NCBI GenBank assembly: GCA_963662175.1
Contig: OY759217.1
Location: forward strand, 13,704,562 to 13,768,561
Length of the DNA: 64,000 nt
Reading direction: 5' to 3'
Source: Aradus depressus
Lineage: Eukaryota; Arthropoda; Insecta; Hemiptera; Aradidae
Shown: piece by piece, positions 23,472-34,554 of the stretch
Numbering within the stretch: the stretch's first letter is position 1
How the letters are laid out: every line of letters begins with the position of its first letter
Translations under genes and position numbers: made by a program
Notes under the pieces: model-generated
What the model was told of the DNA's origin: nothing
What the model saw: the letters and a program-made list of their open reading frames with translations, nothing else
Databases searched by the model: none

Positions 23472-23642
23472 TAGGAACTTGTAACGGTTCTTCCCGTGAG
23501 GAGTGTACTCAGCTATCCAAGGCATTTTTCATTTAAAGTCACGATTTAGAAAATTTTCGATTTTAATAATTTTTCGATTTAAATTTTATTTTTACTAATT
23601 AAGTAATTTGCACTCTCACGTAGAAGTAGGGGAAAGGTTACA
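23472..23642 (+). repeat. Truncated LTR fragment next to AT repeats
   Basis: Matches the last ~170 bp of the LTR at 2932-3431, diverged, ending GGTTACA at 23642. It is followed by GTATATAT and two long AT dinucleotide runs (to ~23741). Confidence 0.8.
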
Positions 23643-23675
23643 GTATATATATATATATATATATATAAGGTTACA

Positions 23676-23744
<69 letters not shown>

Positions 23745-23761
23745 ATAACTAGTGTTGATAC

Positions 23762-23852
23762 CTGTTACTGGGGCCGCTATAGTCAGGTCTGTTGGCGCGG
23801 CGCTACAACCAAGAAGGCTAGCCAACAGAAGCACGATCCAAGTTACCTTCAT
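23762..23852 (-). CDS. Signal-peptide exon of DUF4773-like gene copy B
   Basis: ATG at 23852. It encodes MKVTWIVLLLASLLGCSAAP and ten more residues (TDLTIAAPVT), a classic signal peptide with a small-residue cleavage site near A19. It ends in phase 1 at a GTATCA donor. The exon and ~110 bp upstream are a close copy of 35261-35500, so exon and promoter were duplicated together. The AT microsatellite begins ~20 bp into the intron. The predicted product is secreted. The matching core exon is at 13291-13392; a middle exon with the expected C-x-C-C motif was not found. Confidence 0.7.
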
Positions 23853-23965
23853 TTCTAGAATATATTATAAACATTGAAATATTACCAAAAAATATGATTA
23901 GAACGCATATTGAAAGGTTTCATTGGGCTCCATACGAAAAAAACGTTGGCAGTGAATCATTCAAT
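23853..23965 (-). promoter_or_regulatory. Probable promoter / 5' UTR of copy B
   Basis: About 88% identical (by eye) to 35385-35500 upstream of the paralogous first exon, including TTTATAATATATTCTAGAA just before the ATG. The conservation suggests 5' UTR or promoter rather than chance. Confidence 0.5.
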
Positions 23966-24508
23966 CAGTCTAAAGTATAATATAAAGTAATTGAAGAAGG
24001 GAGGGTATCGAATTGGGTATATAATTCTATGTGAACCGGCTGGATGGCTGTGACCTGATAGCACCTTTGACGTCCAATGATCTGGTTGTATCCATGGAGA
24101 GTCAAGGCGCATTCGGATGTTCTGGAAATAGGCGAAGGTTGTTCGGCCATCTGTCGATCCCGTACAACGTTGTTGCCATCTTTCCATAATCCATTCCTGG
24201 ACAATGCCTCTGTCTCGCCCATCCTTGCATCTCCCCCTCCAGGGCTTGACGCAAGCCACGTTCGTGTCTGCCTCTATTGGTAAGCCGGGCCTATAGAAGT
24301 ACGAGGCGACGGCCCCATCCAAGACTAGGTCTATGGGTGGGGGCCCCCGCCAGCACAGGCAGCGCAGCCGTGGAAACTGTACGGTAGGCCTTGGAAGCCC
24401 CATATTCGAAGGTGATTCGATAAAGCCCACTCCTATCTGGAAACTCGACTCTGTCATAACTATTGACCACCGATGCTCATCTCTAGTATGAACCGTATAA
24501 ATGTACAT
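23957..24508 (-). pseudogene. R1-like LINE, C-terminal fragment
   Basis: The open minus-strand frame contains landmarks of the C-terminal part of R1-clade reverse transcriptase ORFs: PPIDLVLDGAVASYFYR, then WIMERWQQRCTGSTDGRTTF, then TSKVLSGHS (compare the family pattern W..RW..S..GR.T......L.GHG). The zinc-knuckle end and the RT domain are absent. It lies just upstream of copy B's first exon. A hairpin built on GATGAGCATCGGTGGTC covers 24463-24544. Confidence 0.65.
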
Positions 24509-24702
24509 ATATTATTGTTCATACTAGGGATGAGCATCGGTGGTCAATGGTTATGCAATCGATAGTTACGTGTCGATGTTTTTCTGTCATCGATGGTTAT
24601 TCTTTTGAAATGTTGATTGAATTTTTGATTAAATACTCACCTTGTTACTGATTCCTTATATACTTTTAAAAAACGAATAAGTAATATAATAGAATAAGTA
24701 AT

Positions 24703-24811
24703 ATAATGACCCATTTCCGTACTTTGACTACAAGGTCATATCACCTACTACCAGAGCGCTCTTTCGTCACTCTGGTGGATATGAGCCCGACTCTACGATG
24801 GGTGGCTCTGG
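24703..24811 (-). mobile_element. SINE fragment
   Basis: Only the 3' third of the family remains (ACTACCAGAGCGCTCTTTCG, AGCCCGACTCTACGATGGG); the tRNA head is missing. Confidence 0.8.
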
Positions 24812-25175
24812 GGTCTGGGGTAGGAATGAACAATTAGTTTAATAGTAATAAATATAATAAGATATGATATATTCATAAGAAAGTTCGATTTCACCCTTGA
24901 AAGAGACATGAAAAGTGTTGTAAAAGTTGTGAGAGAAGCTCTAAAATAATTTTAATAAATAAATTATATATTTAAATATTAATTATTAATATTTCTACTT
25001 TACCTTATATTTGTATAAGTTGAAACTGTACGAGGTTTGATATTTCCGAAGAATAATTTTCGAAGATTGGGAGAATTGGTTGAGCTGATGTGGTATCACC
25101 TTAGAACAAATACAACGTGGCCCAATAGAATTGATCCACTGATACATTTACATTTCGTAAATAGTTGGGTAGTTG

Positions 25176-25400
25176 TTATGACGTCTACGAGGTCATATCG
25201 CCTACTACCAGAGTTCTCTTTCTTCACACTTGTGAACATGAGCCCCAATCTACTGTGGGAGTCCTAAATTTTGCTCACCCTAAATTTTTATTCACCTAGG
25301 TCAAGGGGCTTTAACGAGTACCTGACATCGTACAGGCTCGGAACCACCGAAGGACACGGCTTTCAAACCCACTATCTTGAGCTCAGAAGGCATGCACGCA
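25176..25400 (-). mobile_element. SINE, degenerate
   Basis: Diverged minus-strand copy with an internal deletion (the GTCCCATCC..GGACGG block is mostly gone) ending near the A box. Confidence 0.75.
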
Positions 25401-25477
25401 TTCCACGGAGAAGTAATATCAGGTTGAATATTGATGGTTTCAAGACCTCAGTTAACTAAACCTGTATAGACAACCTT

Positions 25478-25597
25478 TAGAACTCTCACACTCGAGTCGG
25501 GCTCATGTCCACCAGGGTGAAGAAAAAGCGCTCTGGTAGTAGGCGATAAGACCTTGTAGTTAGAGCCCGGGAATTGGTCATAATAACTAACTTTTAA
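25478..25597 (+). mobile_element. SINE 3' fragment
   Basis: Plus-strand 3' part (CGAGTCGGGCTCATGTCCAC ... AGAGCCCGGGAATTGGTCAT) with AACTAAC tail. Confidence 0.8.
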
Positions 25598-25966
25598 TCT
25601 CCCTCTGAAATCAGTTTAACAATTTGATTGAAAATCAATTTTGAAATTGTCCTAAATGTAGTTTTACGGTTCATAATTTTCTCGGTCATACTTCGGAGTG
25701 GGATAGACTTTTTCATACGACCGATAGATCAAAGTTTAAGACCATACTATGACAAAAAACGTTTCATTTTTTTTTGCGGCAAAAGCAGCATGAAGCGCCC
25801 CACTGAGTTGACTGTTGTGCGGTTTTACTCCAGTTCCTTAATTTGATGTTAAGTTTACACTTGAATTTCAAGTTGTGGAGCCTCTGATTTAAAAAATAAA
25901 TGAAAAATAACTCTCTCTGAGTGTGTCTTTGAACACGATGAGTCTTAATAGAATGAACTTATTTAT

Positions 25967-27674
25967 ACGAAATTTTATATGTGTACCCAAAACCCCTTAA
26001 GGGTTCAAATCGGCCAAAGGAAATGGGGGTCAACACAAAATTCCCTGTGACTGCCAAAGTAATGGATTGTAATGTAAACAAGCCCGTTGCCAAGACAACT
26101 GATTTAGAAGCAACGTTATATTTTTTTAAACCAATTTAGAAAAGGACAAAGAAAATAAAGAAGAAAGAAACCTAAGGATGAAGAAAATAAAATAGAAAAT
26201 CAACAGGAAGAAAGTAAGAATAACTTTAAAAGGAAGAAAAGGTAGCTGTAGGCCTAACCTTACAGTTATCAACTTACATTTTATACATCAATTACAAGAT
26301 CCACCGACTTTAAAATGAAACCAAATTTTCAGAAGGGATTAATTTAACACCCAGGAATAAAATGAAACAGCTAAAAGAAGAAGGAATGAAGAAAATTTCA
26401 GGAAATTATAAGCAAAAATAAGAAAAGGTCAATAATTAAAAAACGAGTCGGTAGAAGGTTGTGGAAATTTTTAGGAAAAGACAGTTAATTATTAAAAAGA
26501 ATTTGAAAAAGGAAAAGAAGAGAAAAACTACCCACATCAGATGGAAAAGCCAGCTCAAAAATTTGAAAAGGAAGCAAGTTCCAAAAGAGATCCAATTATA
26601 GAGGACGGATCCAATCCAAAGCGGTATAAATAATCTGAAGGTGTATAGCACAAAATTTACATTCTATTTTCGAGAAAAGAAGAAGCCAAAATTAAAAAGA
26701 AAAGTTACAGAAAATTAAGATGACAATTTAGAAGAAAGAAAAAACGGAAGAAAGGAGAAAAAACACCAAAAAATTTTAATATTTAGAAGTAAAACAATAG
26801 ACGACAGGAAAAAGAAACTCGAATCTGCTACCCATAATTCCATGCGGAGGCAGATTGTTAGTCTACGCTGGGTTCTGATAGAGGTAAAACCTGTGAAGGA
26901 CTGGTCTCTGTTTTTGTGTTAAAAGTTGACAAAGTAGTGAGTGGACTGGTGGAAATGAGTGGGAAGTGACCAATGAAGAGTTGAGATGAGGTGGAGAGAG
27001 TCTGGACTCCGATCTTTTGTAAAAATAGAATTAATTAGAATTTTATGTTCCAAGTGACGTCACCAAGGTAGGATCTATTTTTTTGTACATATAATTTCCA
27101 AGATGGCCATTTTCAAATTCATAATATTTTTATTAAAGTTATTTTGTTTGTAAATATGTTTTAATCTTTTTCTTAATTTCCCATATCTCTCTCAACGAAA
27201 TTCAAATTTAAAAACTCATAGGCCTTGCGGACCCCAATATCTTTGGAGGTGAGTACCAATTATTCAGGACACAATAGTTATAATCAATATTTTATTTTAG
27301 AATCATACCGGGAAACAATTTTGATTTTTATTGGTACCGTTAACGTAAATTCCAAGAATGAAAAGAGTTAGTTATGATATAAATATATATATATTTTTTT
27401 ATTCTGAAAGTCTGAAACCAAATTAAATTCATTTTTAATTTTTTATTTAATTCAATGTAATATAACTAAAGTCACTTAAATAATACCTTTCATTATGGCA
27501 CCCTTCTTGTGGGGATATTTTAAAGCACACAACTCTCTCTCTTAAAAAGAAAAACCTTTCAGGATGTACCGACACGAAATTTTATATGTGTACCCAAAAC
27601 CCCTTAAGGGTTCAAATCGGCCAAAGGAAATGGGGGTCAACACAAAATTCCCTGTGACTGCCAAAGTAATGGAT
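25967..27674. repeat. 101-bp perfect direct repeats around a dispersed repeat
   Basis: 25967-26067 and 27574-27674 appear identical (ACGAAATTTTATATGTGTAC ... GTAATGGAT). Between them lie the second 1.3-kb repeat and ~190 bp of other sequence. This reads as a local duplication or repeat-mediated rearrangement; 101 bp is far too long for a target duplication. Confidence 0.85.
26068..27385 (+). repeat. Unclassified ~1.3-kb dispersed repeat, copy 2
   Basis: Partner of 11749-13085, same orientation. A 71-codon hydrophobic frame on the minus strand exists in both copies (12132-12347 and 26436-26651) but is made of T-rich codons opposite a purine-rich strand. Confidence 0.75.
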
Positions 27675-28289
27675 GTATCGACACGATATTTTATTAGCGG
27701 ATTCAGCCCAAGTGGTCGAAGAGAAATATAGTTTCGAAAGAGAGTGGAAATATAATAGATTACAAATATTCAAAGCTGGGGAAGTATATAGACGATGATG
27801 CACCCACTTTTTTTTTTTTTTTTTCACCCACTAATATTTCGTTCATAGTTTTCATATTCATGCAGGCTTTCAACATTAGCAAGTAGTTAAATATTAAAAA
27901 AAAAAGGTGGCCAGTAAAATTTCATGTCGATACATTCATTACATCAGCAGATCTTGGGGTGTTTGTATCAAGCCCCACCCCACCCCCAATCACTCGGCTT
28001 TTCTTTGGCGATTTATCTGAAAATCAATAGGGGGCGTCCTTATTGGGTTCTGTATATATATATATATATAAAATTTTGTGTCGATACATTCATTCTAATG
28101 GGAGTATTCGTATTCAAAAACATAGACAGATATTTTTTTTTCATTCTTGAAATCAGGGGGGCGGAAAACATCAAATTTTTGTGAAACTCATCATTATTCC
28201 TATACTTAGTAAAGCTGGGGAAGTGAAAATCAGATTTATTTCAGAAAACATTTATTTTTAACGAATAATAATTATTCTTGTTTAAATTG

Positions 28290-28882
28290 TCAAGTTTGTT
28301 GTTCTTGAATAGTCTTGGGTGCTGCACTCCATCTCAAGCTAGGCATGTTTGGGATCCAGCCATTTGCTATACTTGCGACTGTTGATGCTGAGCTTGCGAC
28401 AGTTCCTGCTGTGTTCGAAGCTGCTGTTGTTGCGGAGTTTGCGTCAGTTCCTGCCCTCTTTTCAGCTTCTGTTGCTGCTGTAGTTGCAGCACCAGGCATA
28501 CTGAAGAAACTACTCAGCATACCTCCACCAGGCACCCCTCCAGAGAACATATTGTACATATTGTACATTCTTTTTAAATTAGCCCCACCAGGGATCTTCT
28601 CGAAGAAACTTTCTGCTATGAAGACATCAACATGAGGTATCTGTGAATTGTCTCCAGACGAACCCAGTAAAAATAAATTGCCATGAGGAACCTTATATTT
28701 TTTGTTTAGTTGGATTCCTGTACTTTTGAGTTGGTAACATCCCAGGTCCATCAGAATTAGCCCTACAGTGACTTTGAAACAGTTATTCAGATCAATCGGG
28801 TCCCATGTTCCTTCTGTATGGTAAACTTCCAGACAAACTTCCATTCCTCCTGTTGTTTGTGTACTATGGCAGACACGAGCAT
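28290..28882 (-). CDS. Terminal exon of DUF4773-like gene copy A
   Basis: Acceptor TTTTTTTTTCAG directly before 28882; open for 197 codons to a stop at 28290. The phase joins the exon at 29759-29851. The first ~55 residues complete the DUF4773 pattern: ARVCHST, then GMEVCLEVYHTEGTW, then NNCFKV, and LGCYQL. After that comes a C-terminal extension not typical of the family: a glycine/proline part (FSGGVPGGGMLSSFF) and a long Ala/Thr/Ser-rich tail (about residues 125-175 of the exon), resembling mucin-like or low-complexity secreted tails. The likely product is a secreted protein of ~260+ residues. Function unknown. Confidence 0.72.
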
Positions 28883-28885
28883 CTG

Positions 28886-29758
28886 AAAAAAAAAAAATAA
28901 TAATAATAAAATAAAAGAAAATAATTATAATAAATAAATAAAAAACAAAAGATGTTGATAGATTAACTCTACCGAATATAGTGTTTCTAGCACAGTAATC
29001 TAGGGGGCGCATAGTTGAGTGATTAACAAAACTTCACTCATAGCAACGCACTTAAAATATTGGTAGTTTTTTTGAAAAATTATAAAAATTAAGAAAAATA
29101 TGTGATGTGGTCATTACAGGATTTTCTTATACCAACAACGCTTACAGATCACTGTCTCTCCCCTTCGCCTTTTCAAAATCGTTTCATTTTGTCTCTTTTG
29201 AACAGTGTTATCTTTAAAGTAGACATTCTTATATCCAGTAATGCTATTGTAGTATGCACTATGAAATAATTTTTAGAAGGGGAAAGATAGTGATCTGTAA
29301 GCGTGGTTGGTATAAGAAAGTCCTGTAATGGCCACATCACAATTTTTTCTTTGATGAATATTTAATGCTATTTAAATTTAATCCAAAGCTATGTAACCCC
29401 GGATTTATCTATTTTTTTGACAGTTGACCTGTTTCATATTCTATAGAGAAGCCGATATTGATATATTCTGGCTGCAAACTGGTTGCGCTTGTGACTAATG
29501 TGAAACAACTTGCGTTGCAAATCAGTCGCTCCGTGTGCGGACAGAGGTTGCAGTCTGGCTGCAAACTGGTTGCGCTTGTGACTAATGTGAAATCCGTTTG
29601 CGGATGGCCTAAGACAATCAACTTGGTTCAGAGGAATAGTGAAAACTTAGTTCAGTCTGGGGATTACCACGTATGTTCTCCAGGCTTCTGGTCTCCATGA
29701 AACCAAGTCGCCAATGCATAACGGGCTTAGAACACTAACACAACTTAGGGACACTTAC
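28886..29758 (-). other. Intron of copy A with a MITE and a duplicated motif
   Basis: Contains the palindromic MITE at 29098-29346 and two ~45-bp direct copies of GGCTGCAAACTGGTTGCGCT (about 29469 and 29558). Confidence 0.6.
29098..29346. repeat. Palindromic MITE, copy 1
   Basis: Inverted arms of ~65 bp: GTGATGTGGTCATTACAGGA at the left, TCCTGTAATGGCCACATCAC at the right. Relatives lie at 31645-31925 and 34555-34787. Confidence 0.8.
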
Positions 29759-29851
29759 TTAAAATGTCTTTTTTTACGAGCGAGATGCCATTGACGGTTA
29801 ACTCCACCGTCAGACTTTTTTTTTTGACGTCAACGGTGTTTTCAATGCATA
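29759..29851 (-). CDS. Core exon of DUF4773-like gene copy A
   Basis: A 93-bp exon with acceptor TTTTCAG and donor GTAAGT. It encodes C-I-E-N-T-V-D-V-K-K-K then SLTVELTVNGISLVKKDIL. The frame stays open across a ten-A run. It has the same phases (1 at both ends) and the same pattern (cysteine first, N-x-x-x-D, L-x-V-N-G) as 13291-13392. The leftover base joins the terminal exon at 28882 in frame. The preceding intron also resembles the one at 13393. Part of the gene that starts at 35384. Confidence 0.72.
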
Positions 29852-30009
29852 CTGAAAACATAAATATTTAAAATAAATTAGTTAAGTAGCCTACATAGAG
29901 AGAGTGTTTTATTGTATACTTATCGTCATGAAACTGAATGTTTCACTTTACAAGGACCGATCCGTCATATATCGGTTATATTGAACTGACTGGGATAAAC
30001 ACAATACGG

Positions 30010-30605
30010 GTGTTTCTACCTTTTTGCACTACCTTCTTTCTATCTTATTGCACTACCTTCTTTCTATCTTATTGCACTACCTTCTTTCTATCTTATTGCA
30101 CTACCTTCTTTCTACCTTATTGCACTACCTTCTTTCTACCTTATTGCACTACCTTCTTTCAATCTTATTGCACTACCTTCTTTCTACCTTATTGCACTAC
30201 CTTCTTTCTATCTTATTGCACTACCTTCTTTCTATCTTATTGCACTACCTTCTTTCTATCTTATTGCACTACCTTCTTTCTACCTTATTGCACTACCTTC
30301 TTTCAATCTTATTGCACTACCTTCTTTCTACCTTATTGCACTACCTTCTTTCTACCTTATTGCACTACCTTCTTTCTATCTTATTGCACTACCTTCTTTC
30401 TACCTTATTGCACTACCTTCTTTCTACCTTATTGCACTACCTACTTCTATCTTATTGCACTACCTTCTTTCTACCTTATTGCACTACCTTCTTTCTACCT
30501 TATTGCACTACCTTCTTTCTACCTTATTGCACTACCTACTTCTATCTTATTGCACTACCTTCTTTCTACCTTATTGCACTACCTTCTTTCTACCTTATTG
30601 CACTT
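30010..30605. repeat. 24-bp tandem repeat, ~24 copies
   Basis: Unit ATTGCACTACCTTCTTTCTA plus YCTT. Because 24 is a multiple of three, two frames stay open and predict artificial proteins (YCTTFFLS or HYLLSILL repeats). Three units are one base shorter, which shifts frame. It lies in an intron of copy A. Confidence 0.95.
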
Positions 30606-30857
30606 TGTATTTAGGGTTCCGCAGGTGAAGACCCGTATAAGTTATCCATGTCAAATCAACCAATTTTTTAGATTTCTAATATCTTCTGTGGATAGGTTGT
30701 GCACTTAGTAAGTAAAATACAGATTTTTATTTTATTTTGAGCCATCGTTTCAGAGATACACAGTTATATATAAAAAGCCAGAAAAAACCATTAGGAATTA
30801 ACTTTAAATAAATAATATTCTCTATTGCTTCAGAACAAATCCAATAACTTACGTCAT

Positions 30858-31445
30858 CATAGTTTTAACTTTCTTATACCTATAGTAAAAGGAAGTATTG
30901 TAATCGTGCGAAAATCCGAAGTCGAGTTTTCAAAGGAAGGCTTTAAGATCCCCTGAATAAGTTTAGACCATTTCTGCGATGATGTCTGTCTGTGTGTGTA
31001 TGTGATGGAACGTTGTGAGCGCTCTAATGCAGAAATGAGTGTAATTATTAACTTGAAGTGTAACATAAATTTGATTACATTTTGGCCGAAATCAGACGAA
31101 AATTGAAACCACTTCAAGGCCTATGTACATTTTAAAGGATACCAATTATGTTTATGAACTAATCAAAAATCATTTGAAATGAAAGTTGTAGAGACAGATT
31201 TTTTTATGACACATATACGCAGGTCGTCCGGTTTTCGAGATACATGCCAAAAACTGTCCTGAAATGTTTTGAAATACATTTTTTTAGACGTTTCCTAGAT
31301 TTATCCGAAAACTATTAGTTCTATCGAAGAATTAGTTATACCAAAAATGTTCTTTATTAAATTTGTAATCACAACAGTGTTCTTAGATTTGAGATAGGAC
31401 CAATATGAAGAATGTTATAACGCTTCAAAGAATGTTAAATACATT
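30858..31445 (+). repeat. Unclassified ~0.5-kb dispersed repeat, copy 1
   Basis: Shared with 33893-34330 and with 45045-45213 plus 46007-46310: GTATTGTAATCGTGCGAAAA near the start, TGTCTGTCTATGTGTGTGTA, and TTGAGATAGGACCAATA near the end. No coding motif. Confidence 0.75.
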
Positions 31446-31502
31446 TCGTTAGGAAATATTATAATACATTTTACTAATAGTAACTAACGTAATATATAAT
31501 AT

Positions 31503-31588
31503 ATTTGGGCCCTGTCATGAAAGATCGCTCTGGTAGTAAACAATATGACCTCGTAGTTAATGATATTGATTGATTCACAATAACTAAC
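31503..31588 (+). mobile_element. SINE 3' fragment
   Basis: Short piece with CGCTCTGGTAGTA..CAATATGACCTCGTAGTTAA and AACTAACTA tail. Confidence 0.65.
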
Positions 31589-31644
31589 TACAATATTTTT
31601 TTATTATTAGAAGTTTTTATGAAAAATTATTTAAAAAAAATATA

Positions 31645-31925
31645 CATGATCTAGCCATTTGAAGGACTTTCTTATACTAACTAAGCACTCTTACAGATCA
31701 CTCTCTGTTTTCCTCCCCCTTCTCAAAATCAATTCATAATGGCATTACTGAGTATGAAAAACTCACTTTGAGAATTAGGCTGTACAATGAAATGCCGATG
31801 ACGCCAACTCATTACTTTCACTACCCAATAATGTTAGTATGAAATAATTTTAAGAAGGGAGAGAGAGATGCATCTGAAAGCATGGTTGGTTTAAGAAAAT
31901 TCTGAATAGCTAAAACACATATCTT
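31645..31925. repeat. Palindromic MITE, copy 2
   Basis: Diverged relative of 29098-29346 (GGACTTTCTTATACTAAC ... GGTTGGTTTAAGAAAATTCT). Confidence 0.65.
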
Positions 31926-32209
31926 GTACAAGAAATTAATTTTAATTTTTATTTACACATTTTGAAATCTTGAAAAAAGAGTTAAGATGTAATTAAAGGT
32001 CTAGTCAAGACCTGTAAAATGAGCTCTCACCGACCCTCCAAATCACAATACATTTTGAGTTATAGCTATTTGAATCATCCACAGCGTTCGCAATTTTGTG
32101 CTTTTCCTCCATGTTTGTAAGTACATATCTCTGAAACAATTTCTAAAAAGAATTCAAAATAATAAAAATTTGGAAGGTAACGTTTCAAAATTGAATTTAA
32201 GTCTCCAAA

Positions 32210-32862
32210 TTTGTTCGCTACTGGATTATGGGCAATACAATTATGTCATCATTGAGTTGCTCTATTATTGAGTATAGGCTATTGTATATCTGCTACTGGA
32301 TTATATGCATCACAATAACACAATTTTGTCATCATTCAGTTGCTCTATTATTGAGTATAGACTGTTGTATATCCGCTATTGAATTCTAGGCATTACAATA
32401 ATACAATTATGTGATCATTGAGTTGCTCTATTATTGAGTATAGGCTATTGTATATCTGCTACTGGATTATATGCATCACAATAACACAATTTTGTCATCA
32501 TTCAGTTGCTCTATTATTGAGTATAGACTGTTGTATATCCGCTATTGAATTCTAGGCATTACAATAATACAATTATGTGATCATTGAGTTGCTCTATTAT
32601 TGAGTATAGGCTATTGTATATCTGCTACTGGATTATATGCATCACAATAACACAATTTTGTCATCATTCAGTTGCTCTATTATTGAGTATAGACTGTTGT
32701 ATATCCGCTATTGAATTCTAGGCATTACAATAATACAATTATGTGATCATTGAGTTGCTCTATTATTGAGTATAGGCTATTGTATATCCGCTACTGGATT
32801 ATAGGCAATACAATTATGTCATCATTGAGTTGCTCTATTATTGAGTATAGGCTATTCACATA
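32210..32862. repeat. 83-bp satellite with 166-bp higher-order unit
   Basis: GTTGCTCTATTATTGAGTAT recurs every 83 bp (32256, 32339, 32422, 32505, 32588, 32671, 32754, 32837). Alternate monomers differ (CATTGAG/TAGGCTATTG against CATTCAG/TAGACTGTTG), giving a 166-bp dimer repeated about three times. Confidence 0.93.
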
Positions 32863-33479
32863 TACATATTATCTCCCTTCTTCATTATTAGAAATGTGAA
32901 TTTACTTGATAAAAGAAATAACGGGAAACAAATCGTCGACGATTGCGGCTTTTGTACAAAGGTGATTCCATCACTTGTGCTTTGAGCTGGACCTAGGACA
33001 TAATAAATAATGCTATTATTATTTTATTACTATAAAATAAATAAAATACTACTGTTTATATATTTAAGTATAATAAATATTTAAAAAAATTAAGATTGTT
33101 TGACTTTCTCAACACGTAACTTTAAAACAATTTGTAAGTTAAATACATGTATATAAATATATGAAACTAGATTTTCTTTCTTTATTATATATATACATAT
33201 ATATAAATAAATATATATAATTGGAAAATATGACCATAAGTAAATGTGATCTGAAGAAAAGTATATAGCGATGGCAAAATAAATGAACAATGTACAAAAC
33301 AATAAATTAAATTTGTACAGATATACTTATATGCTGAAGGTGAGAGGTAACGTCCTTGCATACCGTGCTCCAGATCGTTTAAAACGATGCCGATGTCATT
33401 AGGTTTTACTTCCCCAGATATACCAAGTATAGGGGAAGTTATGTAATCGAAAATTCGATGTGGAGTTTTCAACAGAATT

Positions 33480-33760
33480 TCATCGTATTTCAACTCCAAG
33501 CTCATCTTTTTCAAGAAGGACAGCCCGAATTGCTAGTAACACAGCCCACCTGCGACCATCCTCGGCGCAACGCAGCCAAGAGCATGGATGCTTGGTCCCG
33601 AGTTCTCTCGGGAAACGCCGATAAGGTGGGTTGGGGGACCGGGGCGATTGGCGAAGTTCTACAGCCGGCCGGAGCAGCAATAAAACGATAATTATATTGT
33701 GCCCTTATTCCCCCCCTGTGTTGTTGAGCCTCCTTCAGGGGCCGGTACACCCGGAAAAAA
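33480..33760 (-). other. GC-rich retrotransposon-like coding remnant, unassigned
   Basis: A GC-rich island in AT-rich DNA with overlapping frames on both strands (33458-33691 plus, 33480-33750 minus). The minus-strand end WAVLLAIRAVLLEKDEL resembles the last residues of R1-clade LINE proteins, but no diagnostic motif is present. It is followed by the repeat at 33893. Confidence 0.3.
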
Positions 33761-33892
33761 AAAGATAGACCCGCTTGGAACCAACAACCCCCGTAGTACC
33801 ATTTTGGCTGTGAGAACCCGCCTCAGGGTCCACAATGAAGAATGACCCGGTATAGCAAGCAGTTGCCCATCTACGGAGGGATCTTATGCAAG

Positions 33893-34330
33893 TATTGTAA
33901 TCGTGCGAAAATCCGAAATCGAGTTTTCTACGGATTTTCACGTTTCAAGGTCCCCTGACTACGTTTTGTCTATGTCTGTCTATGTGTGTGTATGTGATTG
34001 GCAAGTTGTGAGCTCTCCACCGCAAGAAAGATAGTAGCTATGAACTTGACATTTGGAATAAAGTGGTCACATGTGTTATCTTAAATCTGATTATATTTTT
34101 TTCTTTTTGAGATACACGCCGAAAACCGTTTTGAAATGTATATTTGAAGCCCATGTTTTAGACGTTTGCTTGATTTTCCCGAAAACAGTTAGTCCTATCG
34201 AAAAATTGATTCCTACCAAAAATAAAAACCTTATAAAATTTACAATCGCTAATAAGTCCTTAGATTCGAGATAGAATCAATACGACAAAAGTAATAACGG
34301 CCCGAAGAATCTAAACTAAATATCTATATG
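33893..34330 (+). repeat. Unclassified ~0.5-kb dispersed repeat, copy 2
   Basis: Diverged copy of 30858-31445 (GTATTGTAATCGTGCGAAAA, TGTCTATGTGTGTGTATGTG, TTCGAGATAGAATCAATA). Confidence 0.7.
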
Positions 34331-34351
34331 GAATGTATCTAAGGTATGTTT

Positions 34352-34478
34352 TGAGGGAGATAGCTCAGTGGTAAGCGTGATTGCTTAATGAGCACAAAAT
34401 CGTAGGTTCGAAACTGGTAGTAGGTAGGCAATATGACTTTTTTAGTTAAAGTCCGGGCATGAGTCATAATAACTAACT
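34352..34478 (+). mobile_element. SINE, internally deleted
   Basis: Keeps the tRNA head (ATAGCTCAGTGGTAAGCGTG, GGTTCGAAAC) joined directly to the 3' end (GTAGTAGGTAGGCAATATGA ... GAGTCATAATAACTAAC); ~200 bp of body are missing. Confidence 0.8.
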
Positions 34479-34554
34479 CTAATGGTCACTCATTGCAACG
34501 AACTTTCAAATATTGATTTATTATCGACAGTTTTTTTTTTCTTGAAAACTAATA

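Noticed and set aside
23616..23852. 78-codon frame running from the signal peptide into IYIYIY repeats
   Set aside because: The second half is the AT microsatellite; the donor at 23761 ends the exon first, matching the paralogous exon.
12132..26651. 71-codon hydrophobic frame conserved between two repeat copies
   Set aside because: Phe/Leu-rich translation opposite purine-rich DNA; frame conservation follows from the ~85-90% identity of the repeats.
29938..30708. 256- and 196-codon frames of YCTTFFL / HYLLSILL repeats
   Set aside because: Produced by a 24-bp tandem repeat with length divisible by three; no start context, splice sites or domain.
32210..32862. Centromere satellite call
   Set aside because: Only eight monomers are present and no large array is visible in the window.
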